Shown in pieces: positions 8,079-16,756 of a stretch of DNA of 64,000 bases. The stretch is from CAYRJD01 sp964424585 (GTDB taxonomy: Bacteria; Actinomycetota; Acidimicrobiia; Acidimicrobiales; Poriferisodalaceae): positions 11,015 through 75,014 of the forward strand of contig CAYRJD010000031.1 of assembly GCA_964424585.1 (NCBI GenBank), read 5' to 3'. The notes beneath the pieces are model-generated. The model was not told the origin of the DNA and ran no database searches. It worked only from the letters and a program-made list of their open reading frames with translations. Numbering within the stretch: position 1 is the stretch's first letter; each line of letters starts with the position of its first letter. A program made the position numbers and the translations under genes.

Positions 8079-9233
8079 ATGGGAGCACCAACCGCCGGAC
8101 CGCTGGCAGGCATCAAAGTCATTGAGCTAGCCGGGATCGGCCCCGGGCCGTTCTGCGCGATGCTGCTGGCCGACCTGGGCGCGGACGTGATCCGCATCGA
8201 CCGCACGCAAACCGAAGACCTAGGCATCGATTCGGGCCGCAAGTTCAACGTGCTGAACCGCAACCGTCGTTCGGTCGCGGTCGACCTCAAGTCGCCCGAC
8301 GGCGTCGAGACCGTGCTCAAGCTGGTCGAGCGAGCCGACGTGCTGATGGAGGGCTTCCGTCCCGGCGTGACCGAGCGCCTGGGCTTGGGCCCCGACGACT
8401 GCTTGACGCGCAACCCGAGGCTCGTCTACGGGCGGATGACCGGCTGGGGCCAGCACGGCACGATCGCGCACTCGGCCGGGCACGACATCAACTACATCGC
8501 GCTCGCTGGCGCGCTCGGCGCCATCGGTCCCAAGAGCAAACCCAGCCCGCCGCTCAACCTGATCGGCGACTTCGGCGGCGGTGGGATGTACCTGGCGTTC
8601 GGCATCTGCGCCGCGCTGTTGGAGGCGCAACGCTCTGGTCAAGGCCAGGTCATCGACGCTGCCATGACCGACGGCACCGCGTCGCTGATGGCGGCGATCT
8701 ACGGGATGCACGGCGCGGGCGCGTGGACGGACGCCCGAGAGAGCAACTTCCTAGACGGCGGCGCCTACTACTACGGCGTCTTTGAGACCAAAGACCACAA
8801 GTTCGTTTCGATCGGCTCGATAGAGGGCAAGTTCCACGACGAGCTGCTGACCCTCGTCGGCCTCGACGACGCGCCGACGGTCGACCGCAACGACCGGGCC
8901 GCGTGGGACGACAAGCGAGACCGCGTCGCGGCGATCATCGCGACGAAGACGCGCGACGAATGGGACGACATCATGCTGGGCAGCGACGTGTGCTACGCGC
9001 CGGTGCTCAGCCTCGAAGAAGCACCCAAGCACCCGCACAACGTCGCGCGCAGCACGTTCATCGAGGTCGAGGGCGTCACCCAGCCTGCGCCCGCGCCGAG
9101 GTTCAGCCGAACGCCCGGCGAAGTGCGCAGCGGGCCCGTCTCCGCCGGACAGCACACCGACGAAGCGCTCGCCGACTGGGGCTTCGACGCCGACGACATC
9201 ACCAAGCTGCGCGACGTAGGCGCCATCGCCTAG
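8079..9233 (+). CDS. Alpha-methylacyl-CoA racemase-like CaiB/BaiF protein
   Basis: A family III CoA-transferase-fold protein of 384 aa that most resembles alpha-methylacyl-CoA racemases, which epimerise 2-methyl-branched acyl-CoAs during degradation of branched fatty acids or sterol side chains. The GRMTGWGQ block is followed by AGHDINYIA, whose His135 fits the racemase base. GDFGGGGM contains Asp164, matching the second catalytic residue. The ATG start has AAGGAG upstream. The open frame begins at 8022, but the upstream part has no support. It stands alone between ychF and bL37. Confidence 0.85.
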   Translation: MGAPTAGPLAGIKVIELAGIGPGPFCAMLLADLGADVIRIDRTQTEDLGIDSGRKFNVLNRNRRSVAVDLKSPDGVETVLKLVERADVLMEGFRPGVTERLGLGPDDCLTRNPRLVYGRMTGWGQHGTIAHSAGHDINYIALAGALGAIGPKSKPSPPLNLIGDFGGGGMYLAFGICAALLEAQRSGQGQVIDAAMTDGTASLMAAIYGMHGAGAWTDARESNFLDGGAYYYGVFETKDHKFVSIGSIEGKFHDELLTLVGLDDAPTVDRNDRAAWDDKRDRVAAIIATKTRDEWDDIMLGSDVCYAPVLSLEEAPKHPHNVARSTFIEVEGVTQPAPAPRFSRTPGEVRSGPVSAGQHTDEALADWGFDADDITKLRDVGAIA

Positions 9234-9262
9234 CCGCTCGCGCCGGTAGCGTTGCCGTCGCT

Positions 9263-9349
9263 ATGTCGAAGAAGACGAAGAAGCGCAAGCTGCGCGCGAG
9301 ACGCAGCAAGGCCAACCACGGCAAGCGCCCAAACACGGGCCGGGGCTAG
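9263..9349 (+). CDS. Ribosomal protein bL37-like mini-protein
   Basis: A 28-aa, extremely basic protein that begins MSKKTKKRKLRARRSK and ends with ANHGKRPN plus a short tail. The ANHGKRPN ending matches what I remember of the tiny actinobacterial large-subunit protein bL37 seen in mycobacterial ribosome structures. The identification is from memory and was not searched. It starts at an ATG 29 nt after the racemase stop. Its TAG (9347-9349) shares a palindromic CTAG with the stop of the convergent SGNH gene (9346-9348). It is easily missed because of its size. Confidence 0.7.
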   Translation: MSKKTKKRKLRARRSKANHGKRPNTGRG

Positions 9350-10230
9350 CCGTCGGCCGAGTCGTTGACGACTGGCACACCGCTGCGCCGGTCGATCTCG
9401 TCGAGGATCGGCTGGCTGACCAGCTCGCCGCCGTAGTAGGTGTAGTGAACGCCGTCGGCTGTGCGCACGTTCTTGCCGTTGAGGCTGCGGGTGAAGCGTC
9501 CTTGCGGTGACACGATCGCGGCGGCGTCGACGAACGTGGCTCGGGGGAACTCGTCAACCACCTCGGCGACCAGCGGGTTCGCCAACGCCGCGAAGCTGCG
9601 CAAGCCGGGCGGCTGCAAGTGCGGAATGCCGACCCACACCAGCAGCCGGCCGGGCCGGTCGGCAGCGCGCAGCAGCGCTCTCACGGCGTCGCGATACAGC
9701 TCCTTCCACGCGTCGGTGCCCGCCGCGTGCTCGAGGTGGCCGCGGAACCGTTGATTGTCGTTCCCACCGATGCTCAGCACGATGACGTCGTAGCCGCCCT
9801 CTGACACCTCGGCTGCCATGTACTCGGGCCAGTCGAAATACCAAGGCGAGACGTTGCCGGTCGACTTGCGGATGTCTTCGGTGATGACGAAGCGCTCATC
9901 TTCGCCGCGCAGCGTCATCATGCCGAACACCGCGCCTCCGACGAGTGAGTCGCCGCCGATGTAGACGTGCAGCGGGCTCTCGCCGGTCGGCACCTCGAGC
10001 AGCGACCGACGGTCTGCGCGCGCGAAGTAGTAGTAGGCCTCGGCGCCGACAAGGCCGGACTGGGCTTGCGGCGCGGGCCACAGCAGCGCCGGATCGACCG
10101 AGCTGACGTGAGCCGACGAGGGCGGTTCGACTTGGCTAGCAGCGTCTGGCTGAGCCGACGCCGACGCCGGCAGCGATGCGATCAACCAAGCCGCAACGGC
10201 TATCGGCCGCAGAGCGTGGCGTCTACCCAC
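9346..10230 (-). CDS. Secreted SGNH/GDSL-type hydrolase
   Basis: A 294-aa protein with a signal peptide (basic GRRH, a hydrophobic AVAAWLIASLPASASA core and an AxA site near residue 24). SGNH blocks are IGGDSLVGG, IGGNDNQ and DGVHYT (Asp-His near the C-terminus). The start GTG at 10230 overlaps the upstream gene by 8 nt. It is the third gene of an MBOAT operon; such SGNH proteins (DltD/AlgX-like) transfer or remove acyl groups outside the membrane. It is a paralogue of the upstream SGNH gene with the same core order. Confidence 0.85.
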   Translation of the reverse strand: MGRRHALRPIAVAAWLIASLPASASAQPDAASQVEPPSSAHVSSVDPALLWPAPQAQSGLVGAEAYYYFARADRRSLLEVPTGESPLHVYIGGDSLVGGAVFGMMTLRGEDERFVITEDIRKSTGNVSPWYFDWPEYMAAEVSEGGYDVIVLSIGGNDNQRFRGHLEHAAGTDAWKELYRDAVRALLRAADRPGRLLVWVGIPHLQPPGLRSFAALANPLVAEVVDEFPRATFVDAAAIVSPQGRFTRSLNGKNVRTADGVHYTYYGGELVSQPILDEIDRRSGVPVVNDSADG

Positions 10231-11395
10231 CGACGAGGGTGACCACGCCGCGCAGCTCTTCGAGCAGGCGTTCCGACAGCAGCTCGCCGCCTTCGGTGCT
10301 GAAGTGGATGCCGTCGGTGAGCCGGGCGTCGATGCGCTGGCCGTTGGGCGTGTCGACGAACCGGCTGTACCCGCCGCCGGGGCCCTCGAACAGCTCATAG
10401 GTGCGCACGTAGTGGACACGCTCACGCTTGGCGGCTTCGCTCGCGTAGATCGCGTCGAGCTCGCGCATCTTGTCCTCGAAGCCACCATCGCGCATCGGCG
10501 GCAGCCCGACCCAGAGCACCTGACGTCGCGGCTCTGCGGTCGCGATGTCCATCATCGCGCCCACCCGCGACGCGTACTCCGCGACCCACGCGTCGGAGAA
10601 GGGCTGCACGTTTCCGTTCGCGGTCACCAGCCCTTGCGCGTCGTTGCCGCCGAACATCAAGATGACGACGTCGGCGTCGTCGGCCGCGAGAATCTCGGTG
10701 AGACGCTCGGGCCAGTTGAAGTAGTCGGGGCGACTCAGCCCGCTCGAAATCTCGCTGTCGGTTTCCGCGCTGATCACGCCGGTGTCGTTGGCGACGCTCA
10801 CCATCTCATCGCCGAAGAAGTGAACGAGCGAGTCGCCCAGCACCAGCAACCGCAGCGGATCGTCCTCCGTGCCCACGAGCTGGTCGACGGCAGCGGCGGC
10901 GGGAGGCTCGTCGCTAGCCGGCGTCTCGTCGTCGGCCAGCACGACCGACGGGCTGTCAGGTGCTGGCCCGCTCGGCTCGGGTTGCGTCGCCTGGCTCGGA
11001 GCGCCCGCGGGGTCGTCGGCTGGCTCGTCGGCTGGCGTTGCAGTCACGGCGGCGTCGTCGGCGATGGTTGCCTCGTCGTCGGCCGGAGCGGACGCAGCCG
11101 AGGTTGCTGGGTCGTCGCCGACCGAGGCGAGCGTGTCTTCGCGGTTCATCGCCTGCGCCAGCCACAGCCGCGGCAGGTGCAGCCCGACGGCGCTCGCGAC
11201 GGTCTCGACGGGCTCCCACACCGCCAGCGAAACGTCGCGCGGCCAGCCCAGCGGTTTGGTCTGCGCGTCGCGCAGCAGCGCTTGTGAGTTCAACAGCGCG
11301 GCCAGCACCAACGCCAGCAAGCCGATGAGCAGCACTCGTCCAGCTGGCGACGAGTTCGTCGAGCGGGCGCGCGCCTCGGTGGTCTCGGATCGCAT
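10223..11395 (-). CDS. Membrane-anchored SGNH hydrolase
   Basis: A 390-aa protein with one N-terminal transmembrane segment (about residues 18-40, VLLIGLLALVLAALL). An acidic Ala/Asp/Pro-rich linker of roughly 90 residues follows, then a C-terminal SGNH domain with VLGDSLVHFFG, MFGGNDAQ and DGIHFS. The catalytic domain is predicted to be outside the membrane. Its ATG forms TGATG with the MBOAT stop, so the two are translationally coupled. It probably works with the MBOAT in O-acylation of an exported glycan. The linker is likely disordered and spans cell-wall distance. Confidence 0.85.
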   Translation of the reverse strand: MRSETTEARARSTNSSPAGRVLLIGLLALVLAALLNSQALLRDAQTKPLGWPRDVSLAVWEPVETVASAVGLHLPRLWLAQAMNREDTLASVGDDPATSAASAPADDEATIADDAAVTATPADEPADDPAGAPSQATQPEPSGPAPDSPSVVLADDETPASDEPPAAAAVDQLVGTEDDPLRLLVLGDSLVHFFGDEMVSVANDTGVISAETDSEISSGLSRPDYFNWPERLTEILAADDADVVILMFGGNDAQGLVTANGNVQPFSDAWVAEYASRVGAMMDIATAEPRRQVLWVGLPPMRDGGFEDKMRELDAIYASEAAKRERVHYVRTYELFEGPGGGYSRFVDTPNGQRIDARLTDGIHFSTEGGELLSERLLEELRGVVTLVGG

Positions 11396-12828
11396 CAAAA
11401 CTGGAAGTAGATGAACGGGGCCACGCCGGACGGGCCGAGCGCGTCGATGAGCACCAGCGCCACGGCGAGGCCGGCTGCCTGCACCAGCCACGAGGCACGA
11501 GACGCCGCGACGTCGAACGTCTCGCGCAGCGCGACGGGCGTGAACTGCGTCGCCAGCGCGCCGAACACCACGGCCAGCAGCAGCGGGCTGATGACGCCAG
11601 CCGAGGTGCCGAACTCGCCCAGCTGAGCGAGCACGTCTACCGCCTCACCCAGCGTCTCGGCCCGGAAGAACACCCAGCCGAAGCACACGATGTGAAACGT
11701 CAGCAACCACCGAGCGGTGTCTCCGATCGGCGACGGCCCCTTCGGGCGGCCGCCGCGCCCGCTCCACCAGGTTGAGATCAGCCGCTCGGCCACCAGCGCG
11801 ACGCCGTGGATGCCGCCCCAGATCACGAAGTTCCACGTGGCGCCGTGCCACAGGCCGCCCAGCAGCATCGTGATCATCAAGTTGCGGAACGTGAACAGCG
11901 AGCCGCCGCGGCTGCCGCCGAGCGGAATGTAGAGGTAGTCGCGCAGCCAGCGCGACAACGTCATGTGCCAGCGACGCCAGAACTCACGTATTGACAGCGC
12001 CCGGTAGGGCGCGTCGAAGTTCTGCGGAAACCGAAAGCCCAGCAGCAACGCGACGCCGATGGCGATGTCGGTGTAGCCGGAGAAGTCGGCGTAGATCTGC
12101 ACGGCGTACGCGTATACGCCGACCGCCACCTCAACCCCGCTGTGCGCTTCCGGGTTGGCGAACACGTCGTCGACGATCTCGGTCGCGAGGTACGACGAGA
12201 TGACGACCTTCTTGAAGAGCCCCAGCAAGATGAGGCGAAACGCTTCGGCGGACGGCACGTAGCGCGGGTCGGGCTGGGCGGCGAGCTGCGGTCCGAACTC
12301 GCTGGCCCGCACGATGGGGCCTGCGACCAGCTGCGGGAAGAACGAGAGGTAGACCGCGAAGTCGAGCGGCTCCATCGTCTCGATCTGGCCTCGCCCGACG
12401 TCGATGACGTAGCTCATTGCCTGGAACGTGAAGAACGAGATGCCGACCGGCAGCGTGTAGTCGAGCACACCCAGCGACCCTTCGATGCCGATGCGGGCCA
12501 GCAGGTTCGACAGCTCGACCGAGAAGAAGTCGAAGTACTTGAACGTGCCCAAAATGAGCAGGTTCGCACTCACGCCGCCGCGCACCCACCACCGCGCGGC
12601 GGTGTGATTGGCGAGCCGACGCGCGGCGCTGGCTCGGTCGGCCGCGACCCAGTTGATGACAATGGCGGCCACCAGCAAGAGCACGAAGCGCCAGCTCCAG
12701 TAGCCGTAGAAGTAGAAGCTGAACCCCAGCATCAGCCACTTCCATACGGCGCCGAAAGGTCGCGTCAGCCAGTAGACGGCGAACACCGTTACGAAAAACA
12801 GCGCGAACGCCAGCGTGGGGAACAACAT
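11395..12828 (-). CDS. MBOAT family O-acyltransferase (AlgI-like)
   Basis: A multispanning membrane protein that moves acyl groups from the cytoplasm to extracytoplasmic acceptors. AlgI/DltB signatures are present: YFDFFS, LPVGISFFTFQAMSYVIDV, a YADFSGYTDIAIG block, REFWRRWHMTLSRWLRDY and the catalytic histidine motif GLWHGATWNF. I prefer ATG at 12828, giving the family-typical MLFPTLAFALFF opening. A TTG at 12852 would add eight residues. Two SGNH genes follow in the same operon, the usual set for acetylating a polysaccharide. The acceptor cannot be told from the window. Confidence 0.92.
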   Translation of the reverse strand: MLFPTLAFALFFVTVFAVYWLTRPFGAVWKWLMLGFSFYFYGYWSWRFVLLLVAAIVINWVAADRASAARRLANHTAARWWVRGGVSANLLILGTFKYFDFFSVELSNLLARIGIEGSLGVLDYTLPVGISFFTFQAMSYVIDVGRGQIETMEPLDFAVYLSFFPQLVAGPIVRASEFGPQLAAQPDPRYVPSAEAFRLILLGLFKKVVISSYLATEIVDDVFANPEAHSGVEVAVGVYAYAVQIYADFSGYTDIAIGVALLLGFRFPQNFDAPYRALSIREFWRRWHMTLSRWLRDYLYIPLGGSRGGSLFTFRNLMITMLLGGLWHGATWNFVIWGGIHGVALVAERLISTWWSGRGGRPKGPSPIGDTARWLLTFHIVCFGWVFFRAETLGEAVDVLAQLGEFGTSAGVISPLLLAVVFGALATQFTPVALRETFDVAASRASWLVQAAGLAVALVLIDALGPSGVAPFIYFQF

Positions 12829-12872
12829 CGGCAAACCGAAGGTACCGCTCAACGGCTTGCCAAGATTGGCAT

Positions 12873-14705
12873 GTGAGCCGCTCAGGTGACGAACAGATTG
12901 CCGCCGTGCTGGCCCACCGGCGGGCGCTGGCGACGGCGTGGTTGGAGGTCGACCCCGATGCGCGCACCGCGGCGGCGACCCGAGAGCACCTAGACGACGA
13001 CGGCTGGCTCGCCGAACACTTTGGCGACGCGCTGCGCTTTGGCACCGCCGGCCTGCGGGCGCCGATGGGACCAGGGCCAGCGCGCATGAACCGCGTGATC
13101 GTCAGGCTGGCCGCCCGAGCCGTCGCGCGAGTGCTCGACGCTCAAGGGTTGGCCGACGCAGGCGTGGTGGTCGGTTTCGACGCGCGCTTCGGGTCGCGCG
13201 AGATGGCTGCCGACGCGGCGCGCGTGCTCGCAGCGATGAGCGTCGCGGCGACGCTGATCGACGAGCCGGTGCCGACGCCGGTGGTCGCGTACCTGGCCCT
13301 CGAGCGGCGCTGCGGCGCTGCGCTGGTGCTCACCGCGAGCCACAACCCAAGCGCCGACAACGGGCTGAAGGTGTACTGGGCCGACGGCACGCAAATCAGG
13401 CCGCCGCTCGATACGGCGATCGAGGCGCAGTTCAACCTGGCCAGCCTCAGCGGGCCTGCCGGCCACTCTCTGGTGACCGACGCCGACCTCGCGCCGATCA
13501 ACCACGTGACGATGCTCGAAGCACGCTTCGCGGTCGCGTCGTACGTGGGCGCCGCCATCTCGCCTCTCGCCCAAGAAGCTGGCGCGCAAGCCGACGCTCA
13601 GGCTCGCTCACAGGCGCCCGCGAGCTCGGAGTTCAGAATCGCCTACACCGCGATGTTCGGCGTGGGCGCCGCGACGATCAGCGCCGCGTTCGCGGTGGCT
13701 GGCTTGGCCCAACCGGTGTGGGTAGAGAGCCAGTGCGAGCCCGACCCGACGTTCGGGGGCATGGAGTTTCCCAACCCGGAAGAACCGGGTGCGCTAGATG
13801 AAGCCATCGGCGTCGCGCAGCGTCACGGCGTCGCGCTGGTGCTGGCGAACGACCCCGACGCAGATCGGCTGGCCGTCGCCGCGCACGCCCGCGGCGAGTG
13901 GCACCTGCTCACCGGCGACCAGATCGGCTTGCTGTTGTGCGACCACCTCTGCGCGCGCCGCGCGGGCTCGGCCCCCGGGTTGTATAGGGACTCGTCGCGC
14001 GACCTTCTCGCCGCGTCGTCGGTCGTTTCAGGCTCGGCCGTCGAGGCGTTGTGCCGCAGCCGGGGCGTCGTGCACGTGCGCACGCTGACCGGCTTCAAGT
14101 GGGTGATGGAGGCGCGCATCGCTCACCCAGACGCCGACTGGGTGTTCGGCTACGAGGAAGCGCTCGGCTACTCGGTCGGCGACGCCGTGATGGACAAAGA
14201 CGGCGTGTCGGCTGCGGTCGAGTTCGCCCGCCTCGCGCAGCGCCTAGCTGCGCGCGGCGCCACCGTCGTCGATCGCCTAGACGAGCTTGCGGGCGAGATC
14301 GGCGCGTTCGAGACCGCCAACGTGAGCGTGCGCGCGTCGGGTGCCGACGCGATGGCTCAGCAGGCACGTCAGATCGCCGCGCTAGCTACGTCGCCGCCGA
14401 CGCACGTCGGCAGGTTCGCCGTCAGCTCGGTCGTCGACTGGAACCAGCAGCAGCCGCCGATGCAAACCAACCTCGTCGAGCTGCGTCTCGACGACGACGA
14501 ACGCTCGGCTGGCTCGCGCACCGCGCGACGGGTGGCTGCTCGGCCGAGCGGCACCGAGCCGAAGATGAAGCTCTACCTAGAGGTCGCCGCGCCGGGCCGT
14601 CAAGCCGACCCCGCCGCTGCCCGCGCAGCGTGTCGAGCCGAGCTGGACGAGCTGCGCGGCGCGGCGCTAGAGCTGCTCAACGCCGAACCCAAATGGCGCG
14701 CCTAG
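12873..14705 (+). CDS. Phospho-sugar mutase (phosphoglucomutase/phosphomannomutase, PGM2-like)
   Basis: Alpha-D-phosphohexomutase of 610 aa, in the size range of PGM2-like enzymes. The phosphoserine loop TASHNPS lies at about 153-159, the metal loop DPDADRLAVA near 328, the sugar loop GYEEALGYSVG after it, and the phosphate-binding RPSGTEPKMKLYLE near 557. A short Ala/Gln-rich insertion (about residues 231-247) sits between domains. The start is GTG at 12873. It is divergent from the MBOAT operon and could supply hexose-1-phosphate for surface glycans, which is inference from position only. Confidence 0.9.
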   Translation: MSRSGDEQIAAVLAHRRALATAWLEVDPDARTAAATREHLDDDGWLAEHFGDALRFGTAGLRAPMGPGPARMNRVIVRLAARAVARVLDAQGLADAGVVVGFDARFGSREMAADAARVLAAMSVAATLIDEPVPTPVVAYLALERRCGAALVLTASHNPSADNGLKVYWADGTQIRPPLDTAIEAQFNLASLSGPAGHSLVTDADLAPINHVTMLEARFAVASYVGAAISPLAQEAGAQADAQARSQAPASSEFRIAYTAMFGVGAATISAAFAVAGLAQPVWVESQCEPDPTFGGMEFPNPEEPGALDEAIGVAQRHGVALVLANDPDADRLAVAAHARGEWHLLTGDQIGLLLCDHLCARRAGSAPGLYRDSSRDLLAASSVVSGSAVEALCRSRGVVHVRTLTGFKWVMEARIAHPDADWVFGYEEALGYSVGDAVMDKDGVSAAVEFARLAQRLAARGATVVDRLDELAGEIGAFETANVSVRASGADAMAQQARQIAALATSPPTHVGRFAVSSVVDWNQQQPPMQTNLVELRLDDDERSAGSRTARRVAARPSGTEPKMKLYLEVAAPGRQADPAAARAACRAELDELRGAALELLNAEPKWRA

Positions 14706-14741
14706 CTAGTATCGCCCCTGTCAATCTGACTGGGGGAAACG

Positions 14742-15983
14742 ATGGACCCGACCTACTCCGATGAAGCCGAGGGCTACCGCGAGAAAATCCAGGCGTTCTT
14801 GGGCGAGCACCTGCCGAGCAACTGGCGCGGCATCGGCCACCTCGACGACGCCGAGCGCGAGACGTTTACCGAAGAGTGGCGCGCGCTGCTGGCCGACAAT
14901 CAGCTGCTGGCGGTGTCGTGGCCGACCGAGTACGGCGGCGCCGGGCTGAGCGAGGTCGAGCGGGTCGTGCTCGCCGAAGAGTTCACCAAGGCCGGCGTGC
15001 CTCAAGGCAACGACAACGACGGCTTCTCGATCACGATGGTCGGCAACGCCATCATCGAGTGCGGCACCGAAGAGCAGAAGCGCCACTTCCTGCCGCGCAT
15101 CATCAGCGGCGAAGACCGCTGGTGTCAGGGCTACAGCGAACCCGACTCAGGCTCCGACCTCGCCAACTTGGGCACGCGGGCCACCCTCGACGGCGACGAG
15201 TGGGTGATCAACGGCCAGAAGATCTGGACGTCGAGCGGCCACACCGCGAACTGGATTTTCGTGCTGTGCCGCACCAACCCCGAAGCGCCCAAGCACAAGG
15301 GCATCAGCTTTCTGCTGGTGCCGATGAGCCAGCCCGGCGTCGAGCTGCGTCCCATCATCAACATCAACAACCGTCACGACTTCAACGAGGTGTTCTTCAC
15401 CGACGCGAAGACGCCCAAGCAGAACGTCGTGGGCGACGTCAACGACGGCTGGCGGGTCGCGAACGTGCTGCTGGGCTTCGAACGAGGCCACGGCGCCACC
15501 ACCGACGCGCTGCGGTTCCGCGACGAACTCGACCGCATCACCGCGCAAGCGCAAGAGCGCCACCTCACCGCCGATCCGCTGCTGCGCCAAGACCTCGCCC
15601 GCGCGCACAGCAAGGTTGAAATCATGAAGTGGCTCGGCCAGCGAGGCGTGAGCCGCGTGCTGGCCGGCCACGCGCCCGGCCCGGAAAGCTCGCTCCACAA
15701 GCTGCTGTGGAGCGAGTATCACCAGGAGGTCACCGAACTCTCCATGCAGATTCTCGGAACCGAAGCGACCGCACCGAGCGGGCACCCCGCGAGCAGCGGC
15801 ATCAACACCGACTCGGTGGGGTCGGCGTTTTCAAGCCTCTCGTGGGTGCAGACGTTCATGGGCGCCCGCCCCGGCACGATCTACGCGGGCACGTCTGAGG
15901 TGCAGCGCAACATCATCGGCGACCGCGTGCTGGGGTTGCCACGAGAACCGAGGGCCGACGGCGGCCCGTGGAAGCAGGGCTAA
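14742..15983 (+). CDS. Acyl-CoA dehydrogenase
   Basis: FAD flavoprotein of 413 aa in the acyl-CoA dehydrogenase superfamily. It has an N-terminal helical domain with WPTEYGGAGL, the FAD/substrate block YSEPDSGSDLANL, the TSSGHTANW segment and a C-terminal helical domain with PGTIYAGTSEVQRNIIG. The ATG has GGGGGAAA upstream. The downstream SDR begins 2 nt after its TAA. The SDR, MFS, CaiB and amidase genes that follow suggest a catabolic cluster for an imported acid. The substrate class is not deducible. Confidence 0.9.
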   Translation: MDPTYSDEAEGYREKIQAFLGEHLPSNWRGIGHLDDAERETFTEEWRALLADNQLLAVSWPTEYGGAGLSEVERVVLAEEFTKAGVPQGNDNDGFSITMVGNAIIECGTEEQKRHFLPRIISGEDRWCQGYSEPDSGSDLANLGTRATLDGDEWVINGQKIWTSSGHTANWIFVLCRTNPEAPKHKGISFLLVPMSQPGVELRPIININNRHDFNEVFFTDAKTPKQNVVGDVNDGWRVANVLLGFERGHGATTDALRFRDELDRITAQAQERHLTADPLLRQDLARAHSKVEIMKWLGQRGVSRVLAGHAPGPESSLHKLLWSEYHQEVTELSMQILGTEATAPSGHPASSGINTDSVGSAFSSLSWVQTFMGARPGTIYAGTSEVQRNIIGDRVLGLPREPRADGGPWKQG

Positions 15984-15985
15984 AC

Positions 15986-16756
15986 ATGGAACTACGACTT
16001 CACGGCAAGACCGCGCTCGTCACCGGCGGCTCCGCCGGCATAGGCAAGGGCATAGCCAAGGCGTTCGCAGACGCCGGCGCGAACGTGATGATCACCAGCC
16101 GTAAGGCAGACAAGTGCGAGGCTGCAGTGGCCGACATCGGCGGCGAGAGCGACTTCATCGCCAGCCACATCGGCCACCTCGACGAAGCCGACCGCGTGAT
16201 CGACGGCACGATCGAACGCTACGGATCGCTCGACGTGCTGGTCAACAACGCCGCGACCAACCCGTGGGCAGGCCCGATGATCGACTGCGACGTGCCGCGG
16301 CTCGACAAGACGTATGAGGTCAACCTGCGGGCGCCTCTGCAGTGGACGCAAGTGGCCTGGCAGCGCTGGATGAAAGAGCATGGCGGCTGCGTCATCCACA
16401 TCGCGTCGGTTGGAGGTCACAAGACCAGCGAAGCGCTGGGCGTCTACTGCATGTTTAAAGACGCGCTCATGCACATGACCAAGCAGCTCGCGGCCGAGAT
16501 GGGCCCGGGCGTGCGAGTCAACTGCATCGCTCCGGGGCTCATTCGCACCGACTTCGCTCGCGTGCTGTGGGACGGCCCGCGCGGCCAAGCGATAGCCGAT
16601 CAGCTGCCGCTCGGCCGGCTGGGCGAGCCGTCAGACATCGGTGAGGCCGCGCTGTTTCTGGCTGCCGGCGCGAGCTGGATGACCGGGCACGTGATGGACA
16701 TCGACGGAGGCGAGATCGTCAAGATCTCGGGCGAACTTCCGCTCGAACAGCACTGA
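15986..16756 (+). CDS. SDR family oxidoreductase
   Basis: Classical short-chain dehydrogenase of 256 aa. It has the Rossmann motif TGGSAGIGKG near residues 10-19, an NNAA motif, the catalytic serine in HIASVGG, the catalytic YCMFK (Tyr-x3-Lys), and the C-terminal GHVMDIDGG found in FabG-like members. The start ATG follows the acyl-CoA dehydrogenase stop after 2 nt. It is probably the 3-hydroxyacyl or alcohol oxidation step of the same pathway. Its TGA overlaps the downstream MFS gene as CTGA. Confidence 0.9.
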   Translation: MELRLHGKTALVTGGSAGIGKGIAKAFADAGANVMITSRKADKCEAAVADIGGESDFIASHIGHLDEADRVIDGTIERYGSLDVLVNNAATNPWAGPMIDCDVPRLDKTYEVNLRAPLQWTQVAWQRWMKEHGGCVIHIASVGGHKTSEALGVYCMFKDALMHMTKQLAAEMGPGVRVNCIAPGLIRTDFARVLWDGPRGQAIADQLPLGRLGEPSDIGEAALFLAAGASWMTGHVMDIDGGEIVKISGELPLEQH

